From Pseudomonadota bacterium (GTDB lineage Bacteria > Pseudomonadota > Gammaproteobacteria > Xanthomonadales > Xanthomonadaceae), in assembly GCA_018242485.1 (NCBI GenBank), contig JAFEBV010000023.1:1-59169 (forward strand): 59,169 nucleotides of DNA. The letters are read 5' to 3'. Under the pieces are notes generated by a model. The model was given only the letters and a program-made list of their open reading frames with translations, did no database searches and had not been told where the DNA came from. The translations under genes and the position numbers were made by a program. This document shows, piece after piece, positions 19,855-27,850 of this stretch (positions are counted from its first letter, which is position 1; every line of letters starts with the position of its first letter).

Positions 19855-20158
19855 TGGATGGCTCCGTGAAAGTCAGGATCGAGCCGATCCATCCATGCCG
19901 GATGGCATCAGGCTTTCCTGCTCGAAGCGTTCCCTGTGAACCGCGCGACGAGAGACGATGGTGCGGGGCCGCGAATGCAGTCCCCGTCGTTCGCGCGGCG
20001 GGCTGGTGGTGATGGCTGACACCCGATGCCACGAAGGCGACCCGTCAAAGGCCGTCATCAGTAGCGAATCGGGTATCGGAATGCCGGGCAGGAAAGCAAG
20101 CCACGGCGCGCGAACATGCGCAACTATACAGGCAAATGGTGCGTCGCACCATCGCGCA
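19855..20158. other. Intergenic region upstream of rhlE
   Basis: About 300 bases without a credible gene. On the rhlE strand a TATAGT hexamer lies near 20122-20127, and a 17-base near-palindrome is at 20136-20152. The region may be a leader for the helicase mRNA. No riboswitch-like structure was recognised. Confidence 0.4.
20136..20152. promoter_or_regulatory. Palindrome ATGGTGCG-T-CGCACCAT upstream of rhlE
   Basis: Perfect 8-base arms flank one central base. It sits seven bases beyond the 3' end of the TonB_C-like gene and just upstream of a TATAGT hexamer on the rhlE strand. It could be an operator for rhlE or a short terminator stem for the gene above; no T-run follows. Confidence 0.3.
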
Positions 20159-20908
20159 TCACGGCGCGGCAGCATCCCGCAACTGCATGCCGGTGACTTG
20201 GGTGAGCAATTTGGCCTGACTGTCGATGGTGACGTTCTGCTTGGCGCGGGCCTGCCGGGCTGCCTCGCTTTGCTTTACACGCTTATTGCATGGCCCATGA
20301 ATCCTTGAAGACATGCAGAACTCCACAGGTACGCGAACGCTATCCATCACCGGCTGCCCGGCAACTTTTTCCACGGCAAAACGCCAATGTCCTGCACCGG
20401 CGATTGCAGCCAACTCGAAATCCTTCTTCGCACAGCTGGAGTTGTTGTTCTCTACCTTGATATCGGTAGGGCTTCCCGAAGCCGCAATATTCATGGTCAA
20501 GGTGACAATCCCTTCACAGTCCAACTCCAATGCACGAAACGGGTACTCGGGCGGCTTTGCATCGATAAAACCAACGCCCGTCCATGCGTCGAGCAAGCTG
20601 ATCGCATACTCGCCATGACCGTCCGGCGTGGCTTCGAGTTGAATGCCGAGATTGGTCTCGGTCGGCATCGGCTGGCCATCGACCATGCCGGGCGCGAACG
20701 CCCATTGCCGGATCACCGGCTCCAGCCGGGCATCGAGCTTGGCGAATCCCGGCTTGGCATCGGTGAACGCGATCGCAAGCACCTTGCCATTCGCATCCAG
20801 CGACAAATGCGCATTGCGCGTGAACTGCACCGGCTCGCCAGCGCATGCGCTGCCGCACACCGCCATGGCAATCGCTGCGCCAAGAATGCCTTGCAAAAAC
20901 GTCATCAT
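20159..20908 (-). CDS. Secreted protein with two TonB_C-like domains
   Basis: A 249-residue protein with a signal peptide (MMTFLQGILGAAIAMAVCGSACA) and two stretches resembling the TonB C-terminal fold. The clear one is at about 120-205: PEYPFRAL-type entry, VTLTMNIAASGSPTDIKVENN, then HWRFAVEKVAGQPVMDSVRVPVEF. A weaker copy is at about 25-100 and ends in WAFAPGMVDGQPMPT. There is no proline-rich TonB spacer and no retained N-terminal anchor, so this is not a working TonB. It is probably a periplasmic member of the energy-transducer-like family common in this order. Function is unknown. GC is lower than in neighbouring genes. Confidence 0.7.
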   Translation of the reverse strand: MMTFLQGILGAAIAMAVCGSACAGEPVQFTRNAHLSLDANGKVLAIAFTDAKPGFAKLDARLEPVIRQWAFAPGMVDGQPMPTETNLGIQLEATPDGHGEYAISLLDAWTGVGFIDAKPPEYPFRALELDCEGIVTLTMNIAASGSPTDIKVENNNSSCAKKDFELAAIAGAGHWRFAVEKVAGQPVMDSVRVPVEFCMSSRIHGPCNKRVKQSEAARQARAKQNVTIDSQAKLLTQVTGMQLRDAAAP

Positions 20909-21093
20909 CGCGATTCGCCTTCGGCATGTAATCGGCGACAGTATATCGTCCTCCACTTCTCCAACCCGCCCATGAAACGCATCGCCTCCATCCTGCTTGG
21001 GGTAATACGTTGTGATTGGCGCCACTGCACCCGGCGAATGCGCAAGCAGGCCCCCGCGCCAGCGGGTGCATCCTCCTTCTCGGCCACCGTCAA

Positions 21094-21120
21094 GGAAACG
21101 CTGATGTATTCAGCGTTTCC
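21094..21120. repeat. Perfect 11-bp inverted repeat with 5-base loop
   Basis: GGAAACGCTGA pairs with TCAGCGTTTCC across TGTAT. The stem is strong, but no T-run follows on either strand. It could be a dispersed intergenic repeat or a terminator variant; one copy is seen in this window. Confidence 0.5.
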
Positions 21121-21176
21121 TGTCGGCCATGGAGGGCCAACCACGAATCGATCACGCAAGTGATTGTTGCGTACGA

Positions 21177-21205
21177 GTCGAGTCCGGGCGTGTACCGGAC
21201 TCGAC
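21177..21205. repeat. Perfect 10-bp inverted repeat with 9-base loop
   Basis: GTCGAGTCCG pairs with CGGACTCGAC. It lies 57 bases after the previous hairpin, within the region of gene decay. A small stem ATCAC-GCAA-GTGAT lies between the two. Confidence 0.45.
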
Positions 21206-21280
21206 GTGCGCTGATGATTCCCGGAAGGAATTCTTCAGCGCCTTCTTAGTTTCGTCAGTCAATAACGGCTTGCCGGGAAT

Positions 21281-21458
21281 GATCAGAACTGGGGACGCCC
21301 CACCCTGCAAGGCAGCCTGAACTGGTCGCACACCAGCGGCTGGTATGCCGGTATCGGCGCATCGGAAGTGAGCCCGCGTTACTTCACGGGCGGGCACATC
21401 GAACTCGATCTGTACGGCGACTACAACGGCCAACTCGCCGCGGACAGGAGGGCGCAAG
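21281..21458 (+). pseudogene. Remnant of a TIGR02001-type outer-membrane beta-barrel protein
   Basis: About 53 codons in one frame read QNWGRPTLQGSLNWSHTSGW, then a YAGIGAS segment, then HIELDLYGDYNG. This is the pattern I know from the N-terminal part of the conserved proteobacterial TIGR02001 family: SQ...PALQG, SG(F/W)YAG and ELDLY. There is no start codon; a TAA lies in frame at 21263-21265. The homology stops at ssb, so no barrel remains. I call it a broken gene fragment. A search of the translated segment against TIGR02001 would confirm or refute this. Confidence 0.6.
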
Positions 21459-21941
21459 TCAGAATGGTATGTCGTCGTCGACGAAGTCACCTGCCGGCGG
21501 CGGAGATGACGGCGTGGGTCGCGCGGCGCGTTCGGCCTGCCCGCCGTAGCCGCCCTGCGGTCGCGGGGCGCTGCGCTCGGGGCGTTCGCTGCGCTCGCCA
21601 CCGGCGCCCGTTCCGCCGAGCATCTGCATCTCGTCGGCGATGATCTCGGTGGTGTACTTCTCCACCCCGTCCTTGCCGGTGAACTTGTCGTAGCGGATCG
21701 AGCCTTCGATGTAGCACTGTTTGCCCTTGCGCAGGTACTCGCCGGCGATTTCGCCGAGCTTGCCGAACAGCTTCACCCGGTGCCATTCGGTGCGCTCCTG
21801 GTTGTTGCCGTCCTTGTCCTTGCGCACGCTGGTGGTAGCCAGACTGATCGTGCAGATCGCCATGCCGCCCTGGGTATATTTCACGTCGGGATCGTTGCCG
21901 AGATTGCCGACGAGGATGACCTTGTTGACGCCGCGCGCCAT
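21459..21941 (-). CDS. ssb: Single-stranded DNA-binding protein
   Basis: A 160-residue SSB. An N-terminal OB-fold of about 110 residues ([20 protein letters not shown] at the start, [21 protein letters not shown] in the middle) is followed by a flexible Gly/Pro/Arg/Gln-rich linker and the acidic tip DDDIPF. That tip recruits replication and repair partners. It coats ssDNA as a tetramer. A GGAG lies seven bases upstream of the ATG. The gene diverges from ispB, and the 277-base gap should hold both promoters. Confidence 0.97.
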   Translation of the reverse strand: MARGVNKVILVGNLGNDPDVKYTQGGMAICTISLATTSVRKDKDGNNQERTEWHRVKLFGKLGEIAGEYLRKGKQCYIEGSIRYDKFTGKDGVEKYTTEIIADEMQMLGGTGAGGERSERPERSAPRPQGGYGGQAERAARPTPSSPPPAGDFVDDDIPF

Positions 21942-22054
21942 GTCGCTGCTCCGTGGTTGATTTCAGTTGTTGGATGATCGCTGTCCGCGGCCGTTGAATC
22001 CGCTTGCGCGGCGACCACCGGCACAGGCCCGGTCGAAACCGGAAGGCTGGGGCC

Positions 22055-22063
22055 ATGATACCA
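22055..22063 (-). promoter_or_regulatory. Candidate extended -10 (TGGTATCAT) for ssb
   Basis: Read on the minus strand, TGG-TATCAT lies about 115 bases upstream of the ssb ATG. The extended TGn motif supports a -10 without a good -35. No LexA box was recognised nearby. Confidence 0.35.
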
Positions 22064-22185
22064 GTCCCCCATGCCGACTCCGCCTCGTTCGTGGATCATG
22101 TTCGGCGCTGTGCGGACGATGCGCCATCGGGAAATCGCGCGCAGGCGGGTCAGCCGATTCCTACGGCTGGTGCAGGCCAAGCCGG

Positions 22186-22191
22186 TATAAT
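22186..22191 (+). promoter_or_regulatory. Candidate -10 TATAAT for ispB
   Basis: A consensus TATAAT lies 27 bases before the ispB ATG, giving a leader of about 20 bases. The -35 position (about 22163-22168) is poor. Confidence 0.5.
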
Positions 22192-22218
22192 TCGCCGCCC
22201 TTCCCGCGCCCGCGCCCG

Positions 22219-23244
22219 ATGAGTCCCGACGCCGCGACCACCCGCCGAGTCGATACCGCCGCCAATGCGCCGGCCTGCGACCTGCCCGCCATCCAGTCGC
22301 TGGTCGCCGCCGACATGGCTGCGGTGGATGCGCTGATCCGCCGCCGGCTAGCCTCGGACGTGGTGCTGGTGAACCAGATCGGCGAGCACATCGTCGCCGC
22401 CGGCGGCAAGCGCCTGCGGCCGATGCTGGCGGTGCTGGCCGCGCGCGCGCTGGGTTACGCGGGCACCGATCACCATCAACTCGCGGCGATCATCGAGTTC
22501 ATCCACACCGCCACCTTGCTGCACGACGACGTGGTGGACGAATCCGACCTGCGGCGCGGGCGCAAGACCGCCAATGCGCTGTGGGGCAACGCGCCCAGCG
22601 TGCTGGTCGGGGATTTCCTGTATTCGCGCAGCTTCCAGTTGATGGTCGAACTCGAGCGCCCGCAGGTGATGCAGGTGCTGGCCGACACCACCAACGCGAT
22701 CGCCGAGGGCGAGGTGCTGCAACTGCTGCACGTGCGCAATCCGGACACCGACGAGGCCGCGTACACGCGGGTGATCGAGCGCAAGACCGCGGTGCTGTTC
22801 GCCGCCGCGACGCGGCTGGGCGCGTTGCTGGCCGACGCCGATGCCCACACGCAACAGGCGTTGCACGACTACGGACTGGAACTGGGCTTCGCCTTCCAGA
22901 TCGCCGACGACGTGCTCGACTACACCGCCGATGCCGGCGCGCTGGGCAAGAACCTCGGCGACGATCTGGCCGAAGGCAAGGCGACCTTGCCGCTGATCCA
23001 CGCCCTCGCCCATGCCGACGCGGACGCTGCCGCAGCGATCCGCCACGCCATCGCCACCGGCGATCTGACCGCGATGCCGGCGATCCTCGCCGCGATCCGC
23101 GGCAGTGGCGGGCTGGACTACAGCGCTGCCAAGGCCCGCGACCACGCCTGTCGCGCGCAGGATGCGTTGCACGTGATTCCGCCATCGCTGTGGCGCGACG
23201 CCCTGCACGGACTGGCGCGCTACGCCATCGAGCGCGATCACTGA
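22219..23244 (+). CDS. ispB: Polyprenyl (octaprenyl) diphosphate synthase
   Basis: A 341-residue trans-prenyltransferase that builds the isoprenoid side chain of ubiquinone. The first aspartate-rich motif LLHDDVVDESDLRRG and the second FQIADDVLDY are intact, as are GGKRLRP (pyrophosphate binding) and GEVLQL. Small residues before the first motif fit a long-chain product; the exact chain length (C40 is usual in this order) is inference. The N-terminus has about 20 extra residues compared with E. coli (323 aa). A good TATAAT lies just upstream, and the gene diverges from ssb. Confidence 0.93.
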   Translation: MSPDAATTRRVDTAANAPACDLPAIQSLVAADMAAVDALIRRRLASDVVLVNQIGEHIVAAGGKRLRPMLAVLAARALGYAGTDHHQLAAIIEFIHTATLLHDDVVDESDLRRGRKTANALWGNAPSVLVGDFLYSRSFQLMVELERPQVMQVLADTTNAIAEGEVLQLLHVRNPDTDEAAYTRVIERKTAVLFAAATRLGALLADADAHTQQALHDYGLELGFAFQIADDVLDYTADAGALGKNLGDDLAEGKATLPLIHALAHADADAAAAIRHAIATGDLTAMPAILAAIRGSGGLDYSAAKARDHACRAQDALHVIPPSLWRDALHGLARYAIERDH

Positions 23245-23292
23245 GCGCCGCGACCGGCTGGTAGGCGGCGACGTTCCCGCAGGAGCGGCGCG

Positions 23293-24099
23293 TTATTGCT
23301 TCGCACTCGCCGCATCGAAGAAGGCATGCATCATTCGGTAGGCGCGCCCGGCGGTGCGGGCGTCGTACCTGCAACCGGGCGAGTTCTCGCCGACCTCGGT
23401 GAAACAGTGCACCGCCCCGCCGAAGTTCACGAACTGCCAGTCGCTGCCGCTGGCGCGCAGCTCGGCGAAGAACGGTTCGGTGTCCTTCCACGCGCCCTGA
23501 TCGTCGGCGCCGTTGAGCACCAGCAAACGCGCGTGGATCGACTTCGCCTTCGCCGAATCGCCCGGATGCAGTCCGGCGTGGAAGGTGACGATGCCAAGGC
23601 TCGGTACCACCCCGCTGCGCGCCAGATCGAGCACCGCCGATCCACCAAAACAAAATCCTATTGCGCCCAGCCGCGCCGGGTCGATCGGTGCCTTGCCCTT
23701 GTTGGCCTGCAACGCCGTCCACGCCGCGCCCACCCGCCGCTGCATCGCGGCGCGATCGGCATAGAACGGCTGCACCGCCGCCAGCGCCGCCTTGGCGTCG
23801 CCCGGCGGCACGCTCTTGCCGTACATGTCGGCGAGCAGGATCACGTAGTCGGTGCCGGCGATCATCTTCGCCTTCGCCACCGCCGCGGCGTTCACGCCAT
23901 ACCAGTTGGGCACCATCAACAAGCCGGGACGTTTGGCCGCGCTGGCGTCGTCCCAGACGAGGTAACCCGAGAGCGTGGTCGTGCCATCCTTCCACTGCAC
24001 CGCATCAGCGCGGGGCTTGGCATGCGCCGGCATCGAGAGCAGCGCGGCGGCCGTCGCAATTCCTGCGATGATGGATGCGAGCTTGCTGGAAGCGTGCAT
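23293..24099 (-). CDS. Exported dienelactone-hydrolase family protein
   Basis: A 268-residue alpha/beta hydrolase with a cleavable signal peptide ending in MPAHA (residue 27). The triad fits dienelactone hydrolases: nucleophile Cys150 in GFCFGG, Asp199 or Asp200 in NGADDQ and His231 in GAVHCFT. A Cys nucleophile rather than Ser is the family hallmark. Periplasmic location and lack of a catabolic operon argue against a role in chlorocatechol breakdown; the natural substrate is unknown. The ATG at 24099 is chosen because the signal peptide begins there. Confidence 0.85.
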   Translation of the reverse strand: MHASSKLASIIAGIATAAALLSMPAHAKPRADAVQWKDGTTTLSGYLVWDDASAAKRPGLLMVPNWYGVNAAAVAKAKMIAGTDYVILLADMYGKSVPPGDAKAALAAVQPFYADRAAMQRRVGAAWTALQANKGKAPIDPARLGAIGFCFGGSAVLDLARSGVVPSLGIVTFHAGLHPGDSAKAKSIHARLLVLNGADDQGAWKDTEPFFAELRASGSDWQFVNFGGAVHCFTEVGENSPGCRYDARTAGRAYRMMHAFFDAASAKQ

Positions 24100-24203
24100 G
24101 GGGCGTACGTCCTGTTTGGCGCCGATCGGCGCGGCGCGGACGAGTGTAACGCCGGGCAGGCACAAGCCGTGCGTGACAAACGAGTCCGCGCGGCCATGTC
24201 CAG

Positions 24204-24992
24204 TCAGGGATGGACAAGCTCCTTTTGCACATCTGCTTCGATGGATCGGGTATCGGACTGGATGGCCCGCATGATCATCACGCCGGTTGATTGGGTAGCC
24301 AACCAAAAACGCAACTGTTCGGTCAACGACGCATTTGCACGGTACGCCTCGATGACGGCCAGCGCTCCGCTCTCGCTGACCGGCGACGGGCAGTCGAGCA
24401 GATGCTGGGTGACCCCGTTGTCCATGCGGTAGCACTTCGTCCAGATGTATTGCTGGATCGACCATGGCGTCATGCCGCGCACATGCTCGCGATACGCCGG
24501 AACCACCCCCAACACTTCCAACGCATGGCTGGCCGAACCCTGGTCATAATGCTCGGAAATGCGGGCACGCAATCCAGCATTACGGATCAGGCGCAGTTCT
24601 CCGCTCGAACGCAGTTCGTCGAAGGTCGTGCTCGGCTGACGATAGGGTTGAATCTGACTCGCCTGATAGTAGGCAAGCAGAGTTTTCCACCGCGAACCCT
24701 GGTACAGCGTCCCGTCCTCCGCGTAAGCGATCGCTGCCGCCCCGTAAGCGCCGACGTGGCCGCCGAGATCGATCATGTTGTCAAGCAGGATCGATTCCTG
24801 CTGCAACTCGACTTGGAAACGTTGCAGGTAGTCCCGGCCGCGTGCGGTTTCCTGCCGGTTCTGATTCCAGTTGCTGACCTGCAAGCCGAAATAGACGCCC
24901 GTGAACACGATCAACACTTCGATCACGACGGTGAACCAATCGTGATGCCGGAAGCGATGAGCGATGGAGCGCAGTGCCTTGGGAGTCTTCAT
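24204..24992 (-). CDS. DUF6090-type membrane-anchored protein of unknown function
   Basis: A 262-residue protein with one N-terminal membrane helix (VVIEVLIVFTGVYFGLQVSNWNQ, about 22-44). This pattern, ending in an NWN box, is what I associate with the DUF6090 family. The rest is largely helical and would be periplasmic, with no catalytic motif that I can see. GGAGG about ten bases upstream supports the ATG at 24992. It lies downstream of murD2 on the same strand with a 46-base gap, so it may be read from the lysAC-murL-murD2 transcript, though its base composition is lower in GC. Confidence 0.65.
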   Translation of the reverse strand: MKTPKALRSIAHRFRHHDWFTVVIEVLIVFTGVYFGLQVSNWNQNRQETARGRDYLQRFQVELQQESILLDNMIDLGGHVGAYGAAAIAYAEDGTLYQGSRWKTLLAYYQASQIQPYRQPSTTFDELRSSGELRLIRNAGLRARISEHYDQGSASHALEVLGVVPAYREHVRGMTPWSIQQYIWTKCYRMDNGVTQHLLDCPSPVSESGALAVIEAYRANASLTEQLRFWLATQSTGVMIMRAIQSDTRSIEADVQKELVHP

Positions 24993-25038
24993 TGGTCGGC
25001 GCCTCCAATGGGCGATGCGCGGATGGTAGGGGCTTGCC

Positions 25039-26418
25039 TCAGGCGATGCCAAGCCCCTGGATGCGCCCGATCGCCTCGGCATCGAAGCCTGCCAGCCGCG
25101 CGAATGCCTGCCCGCGCGCGATGTAGTTGGGGAACTGGTCGAAGCTGGGCGCGCCCGGCGAGAGCAGGACGACGCCGCCGGGTGGGGTGATGCGGCGAGC
25201 GAGTTCCATCGCCGGATCGAGCGCGGCGGTTTCGTGCAAGGCCGCCGGATCGAAACCTGCCGCACGCAGTTGTGCGGCGATCCGCGGCCCGTTGTCGCCT
25301 TGCGTGATGATCCGCAACTGCGGCCAGTGCGCCGCGCGTTCGGCGAAGGCGCACCAGTCGATGCCGCGATCATGGCCGCCGAGGATGGCGGTGACATCCC
25401 GCCCCGGCAGGCTGCGCAATGCAGCCAGGGTCGCCTCCGGCGTGGTGCTGATGGAATCGTCGATCCAGTGCAGGCCGGCGCGTTCGCCCAGCGGCTGCAA
25501 GCGATGCGGCAGCGGCGCGAAGCCAGCCAGCGACTGGTATGCGGCATCGCGATCATCCATCAACCCCGTAGCCTCCAAGGCGGTCAGAGCACCCAGCGCG
25601 TTGTTCCAGTTGTGCTTTCCCGCCAGCGTCGCGAACGCTACCGTCACGTCGTCCATAACGTGCCTGCCGTGGCACAAGTCGGGAGATTTCTCGCTGACAT
25701 GCCATCCGGCGACATTTGGATACAGCACGCGATGCGGGTGCGATGCCGTTCGCGCCAGCAGGCCTGGTTGTCCTGCTCCGATCACTAGCGTCTTTGCGAC
25801 ATCGGCGAGCTTGAGCTTGTCGGCGACGTAGCGTTCGCGCGAGCCGTGCCAGTCGAGGTGTTCCTCGTGCAGATTGGTGATCACGCCGACATCGACCAGC
25901 CCCGCTTCGCCGGTCTGGAAGCTCGACAGTTCGATCACCCACAACTGCGCCTGCGCATCGAGCAATTCCAGCAAGGGCATGCCGATGTTGCCGGCCAGCG
26001 CGGTGCGCACTCCGAGTTCGCGTGCAATGTGCGCGGTCATCGCGCTGGTGGTGCTCTTGCCCTTGGTGCCGGTGATGGCGATGACCCGCGCGTCGGGTCG
26101 TTCGCCGAACCACAACGCGGTGCCGGAAGTGAACACCGTGCCGCGCTGCGCGGCGGCCAGCGCCTCGGGTTTGTAGGCGCTGATGCCCGGCGATTTCACC
26201 ACCACGTCGAACGTTGCCAAGGTGTCGGCGTCGGCTGTCGTCGCAACGCGCAGCAGCGGATCGCCGAGGGCGACGACGCCGGCAGCTTCGGCTTCGAGAC
26301 ACAGCACGGTCAGCGCCAGCGTCGGCAGGCGCTTGCGTAACGCCGCGTATGCGGCGCGGGCCTCGTGGCCCCAGCCCCACAGTGCAACTTTGCGGCCGTC
26401 AAGCTCCGAAATGCGCAT
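25039..26418 (-). CDS. murD2: UDP-MurNAc-L-Ala--L-glutamate ligase, MurD2 type
   Basis: A 459-residue Mur ligase. It has ATP motif GTKGKST, the mid-domain NLHEEHLDWHGS and the H-x-x-R segment LPHRLQPLGE of MurD-like enzymes. In Xanthomonas a MurD homologue adds L-glutamate instead of D-glutamate to UDP-MurNAc-L-Ala, and the neighbouring MurL then inverts the residue. The call here rests on the adjacent murL: the murL stop lies 20 bases inside this gene, so the two are coupled. A classical murD in the dcw cluster is outside this window and cannot be excluded. Confidence 0.85.
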   Translation of the reverse strand: MRISELDGRKVALWGWGHEARAAYAALRKRLPTLALTVLCLEAEAAGVVALGDPLLRVATTADADTLATFDVVVKSPGISAYKPEALAAAQRGTVFTSGTALWFGERPDARVIAITGTKGKSTTSAMTAHIARELGVRTALAGNIGMPLLELLDAQAQLWVIELSSFQTGEAGLVDVGVITNLHEEHLDWHGSRERYVADKLKLADVAKTLVIGAGQPGLLARTASHPHRVLYPNVAGWHVSEKSPDLCHGRHVMDDVTVAFATLAGKHNWNNALGALTALEATGLMDDRDAAYQSLAGFAPLPHRLQPLGERAGLHWIDDSISTTPEATLAALRSLPGRDVTAILGGHDRGIDWCAFAERAAHWPQLRIITQGDNGPRIAAQLRAAGFDPAALHETAALDPAMELARRITPPGGVVLLSPGAPSFDQFPNYIARGQAFARLAGFDAEAIGRIQGLGIA

Positions 26419-27850
26419 GCAGGCGATCCCACAACGCGGCGGGGATGTGGTGTTCCGCATGCGGCGACAGCAGCGCATCGAGCGACGGGATCGCGCCCAG
26501 TTGCGGGGCGATCTCGCGCGCAAAGCGCTTGATCAGCGCGTCCTCGCGCCACGCCGGACGCTGCGCCAGCGCCGCGAACGCCGCGCGCGCCTCGCGGCCC
26601 TCGCCCACGCACTCGAAAGGCTTGTGGTCGCGGTATTCGATCAACGCATCGAAGCCCGCCGCCAGCGCCGGCTCGTCGAGCAGGTTGCGCCCGAAGATGC
26701 CCATCAACCGCGGCTTGGGCATGAACGGTGCCAGCGCAAGGAACACGAAATGGCACTTCGGGCACTGCCCGCACCAGCGGTTGGCCGGGCGCTCGCCGAG
26801 GATGTGGAAATTGCGGTTGCAACTGGAAAAATGCGTGTCGTAACGGTCGCTGCGCGCGAACAACCGCGCCACCGCCAGTTCCGACAGCGGCCGCAGCAGC
26901 GAGTAGTAATGCAGGTCGGCGGCGATGTGCGCGTGCACATAGGCGCCGAAATCGCGTTCGAACGCCCAGCCCTTGGACCACTGGTGGTTGACCTGCGCCA
27001 GAACCTTGCCGTCGGCATCGAGAATCTGGCTGCCGTAACTGGCCGAGCGTTCGTTGGCGAACACCACCTGATCGGAACCGTGCAGCACCGCGGCGAGTAC
27101 GAGGATCGCCGAGTTGATCGCGGTGACCGGGATATGGCCGTTGTACGCGCCCTGCCGGTTGAACTCAAACAAGGCCGGCGCGATCTGCCGGCCGATGTTG
27201 AGGGTGGGCAGACCGGTGCGCGCCGCGCAGGCGGCGATCAACGGCGAGGAACCGATCCACGCCACCGTCTGCTCGACACCCACCGCGCGCAGCGCTTCGA
27301 TCGCAACCAGCGAATCCTTGCCGCCGCCGATGGCGGTGAGGGCTTCGGCACCGCGTTCGGCCGATGCCCTATCGGCATCGGCCGCGGTGCCGAAGGCCCG
27401 GCCAGGGATGGCCGGGCGGGACGGTCCGGATTCGACGTCGTCTCGCCATGGATGGCAGTCTTTATCCACATCATGCGAGGGAAACCGTATCCGCCCACGT
27501 AGATCGATCCCATTGCGATACGCGAACTCGCCCAGTCCGTTCTCGTAGATCGATCCCAGCAAGTCCGCCGTATCCGCATCGATGGTGTACCCGTCGATGC
27601 GGATCTCCCGTGGCACCGCAGCCTTGTAATAACTCACCCCGGCGATCAGGTGCAGCAGACGCAGCGCGCGTTCGATCGCAGCAGCACGCGCAGCATCGAG
27701 CACGAACGGCGCACCGGGAATGCTGATCGTCTCGACCAGCTCCGCGCCATCGTCGAAGGCGTACACCAGCCGCGCCACACCGGTGGCGGCATCGAAGCTG
27801 CAACGGACGAATCGGAATACTTGTACCGCATCACGCTGGAAGGCGCTCAT
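26399..27850 (-). CDS. murL: UDP-MurNAc-L-Ala-L-Glu epimerase
   Basis: A 483-residue protein with a PP-loop ATPase-like motif (AIGGGKDSLVAIEAL, about 175-189). A CNRNFH...RWCGQCPKCHF segment near residue 330 carries a cluster of cysteines. It matches the Xanthomonas enzyme MurL as I know it, which converts the terminal L-Glu of UDP-MurNAc-L-Ala-L-Glu to D-Glu using ATP and replaces glutamate racemase in the MurD2 route. Its ATG overlaps the lysAC stop (ATGA) and its stop lies inside murD2, so all three genes form a tight operon for stem-peptide precursors. Confidence 0.88.
   Translation of the reverse strand: MSAFQRDAVQVFRFVRCSFDAATGVARLVYAFDDGAELVETISIPGAPFVLDAARAAAIERALRLLHLIAGVSYYKAAVPREIRIDGYTIDADTADLLGSIYENGLGEFAYRNGIDLRGRIRFPSHDVDKDCHPWRDDVESGPSRPAIPGRAFGTAADADRASAERGAEALTAIGGGKDSLVAIEALRAVGVEQTVAWIGSSPLIAACAARTGLPTLNIGRQIAPALFEFNRQGAYNGHIPVTAINSAILVLAAVLHGSDQVVFANERSASYGSQILDADGKVLAQVNHQWSKGWAFERDFGAYVHAHIAADLHYYSLLRPLSELAVARLFARSDRYDTHFSSCNRNFHILGERPANRWCGQCPKCHFVFLALAPFMPKPRLMGIFGRNLLDEPALAAGFDALIEYRDHKPFECVGEGREARAAFAALAQRPAWREDALIKRFAREIAPQLGAIPSLDALLSPHAEHHIPAALWDRLHAHFGA

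Larger units (their letters stand above)
20909..21458. other. Gene-poor region with hairpins and a decayed gene
   Basis: About 550 bases lie between the TonB_C-like gene and ssb. It holds a perfect 11-bp hairpin (21094-21120), a perfect 10-bp hairpin (21177-21205) and an outer-membrane-protein remnant (21281-21458). A start-like ATG at 20971 (MKRIASILLG, signal-peptide-like) runs on into low-quality sequence and may be the decayed beginning of the same gene. Confidence 0.55.
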
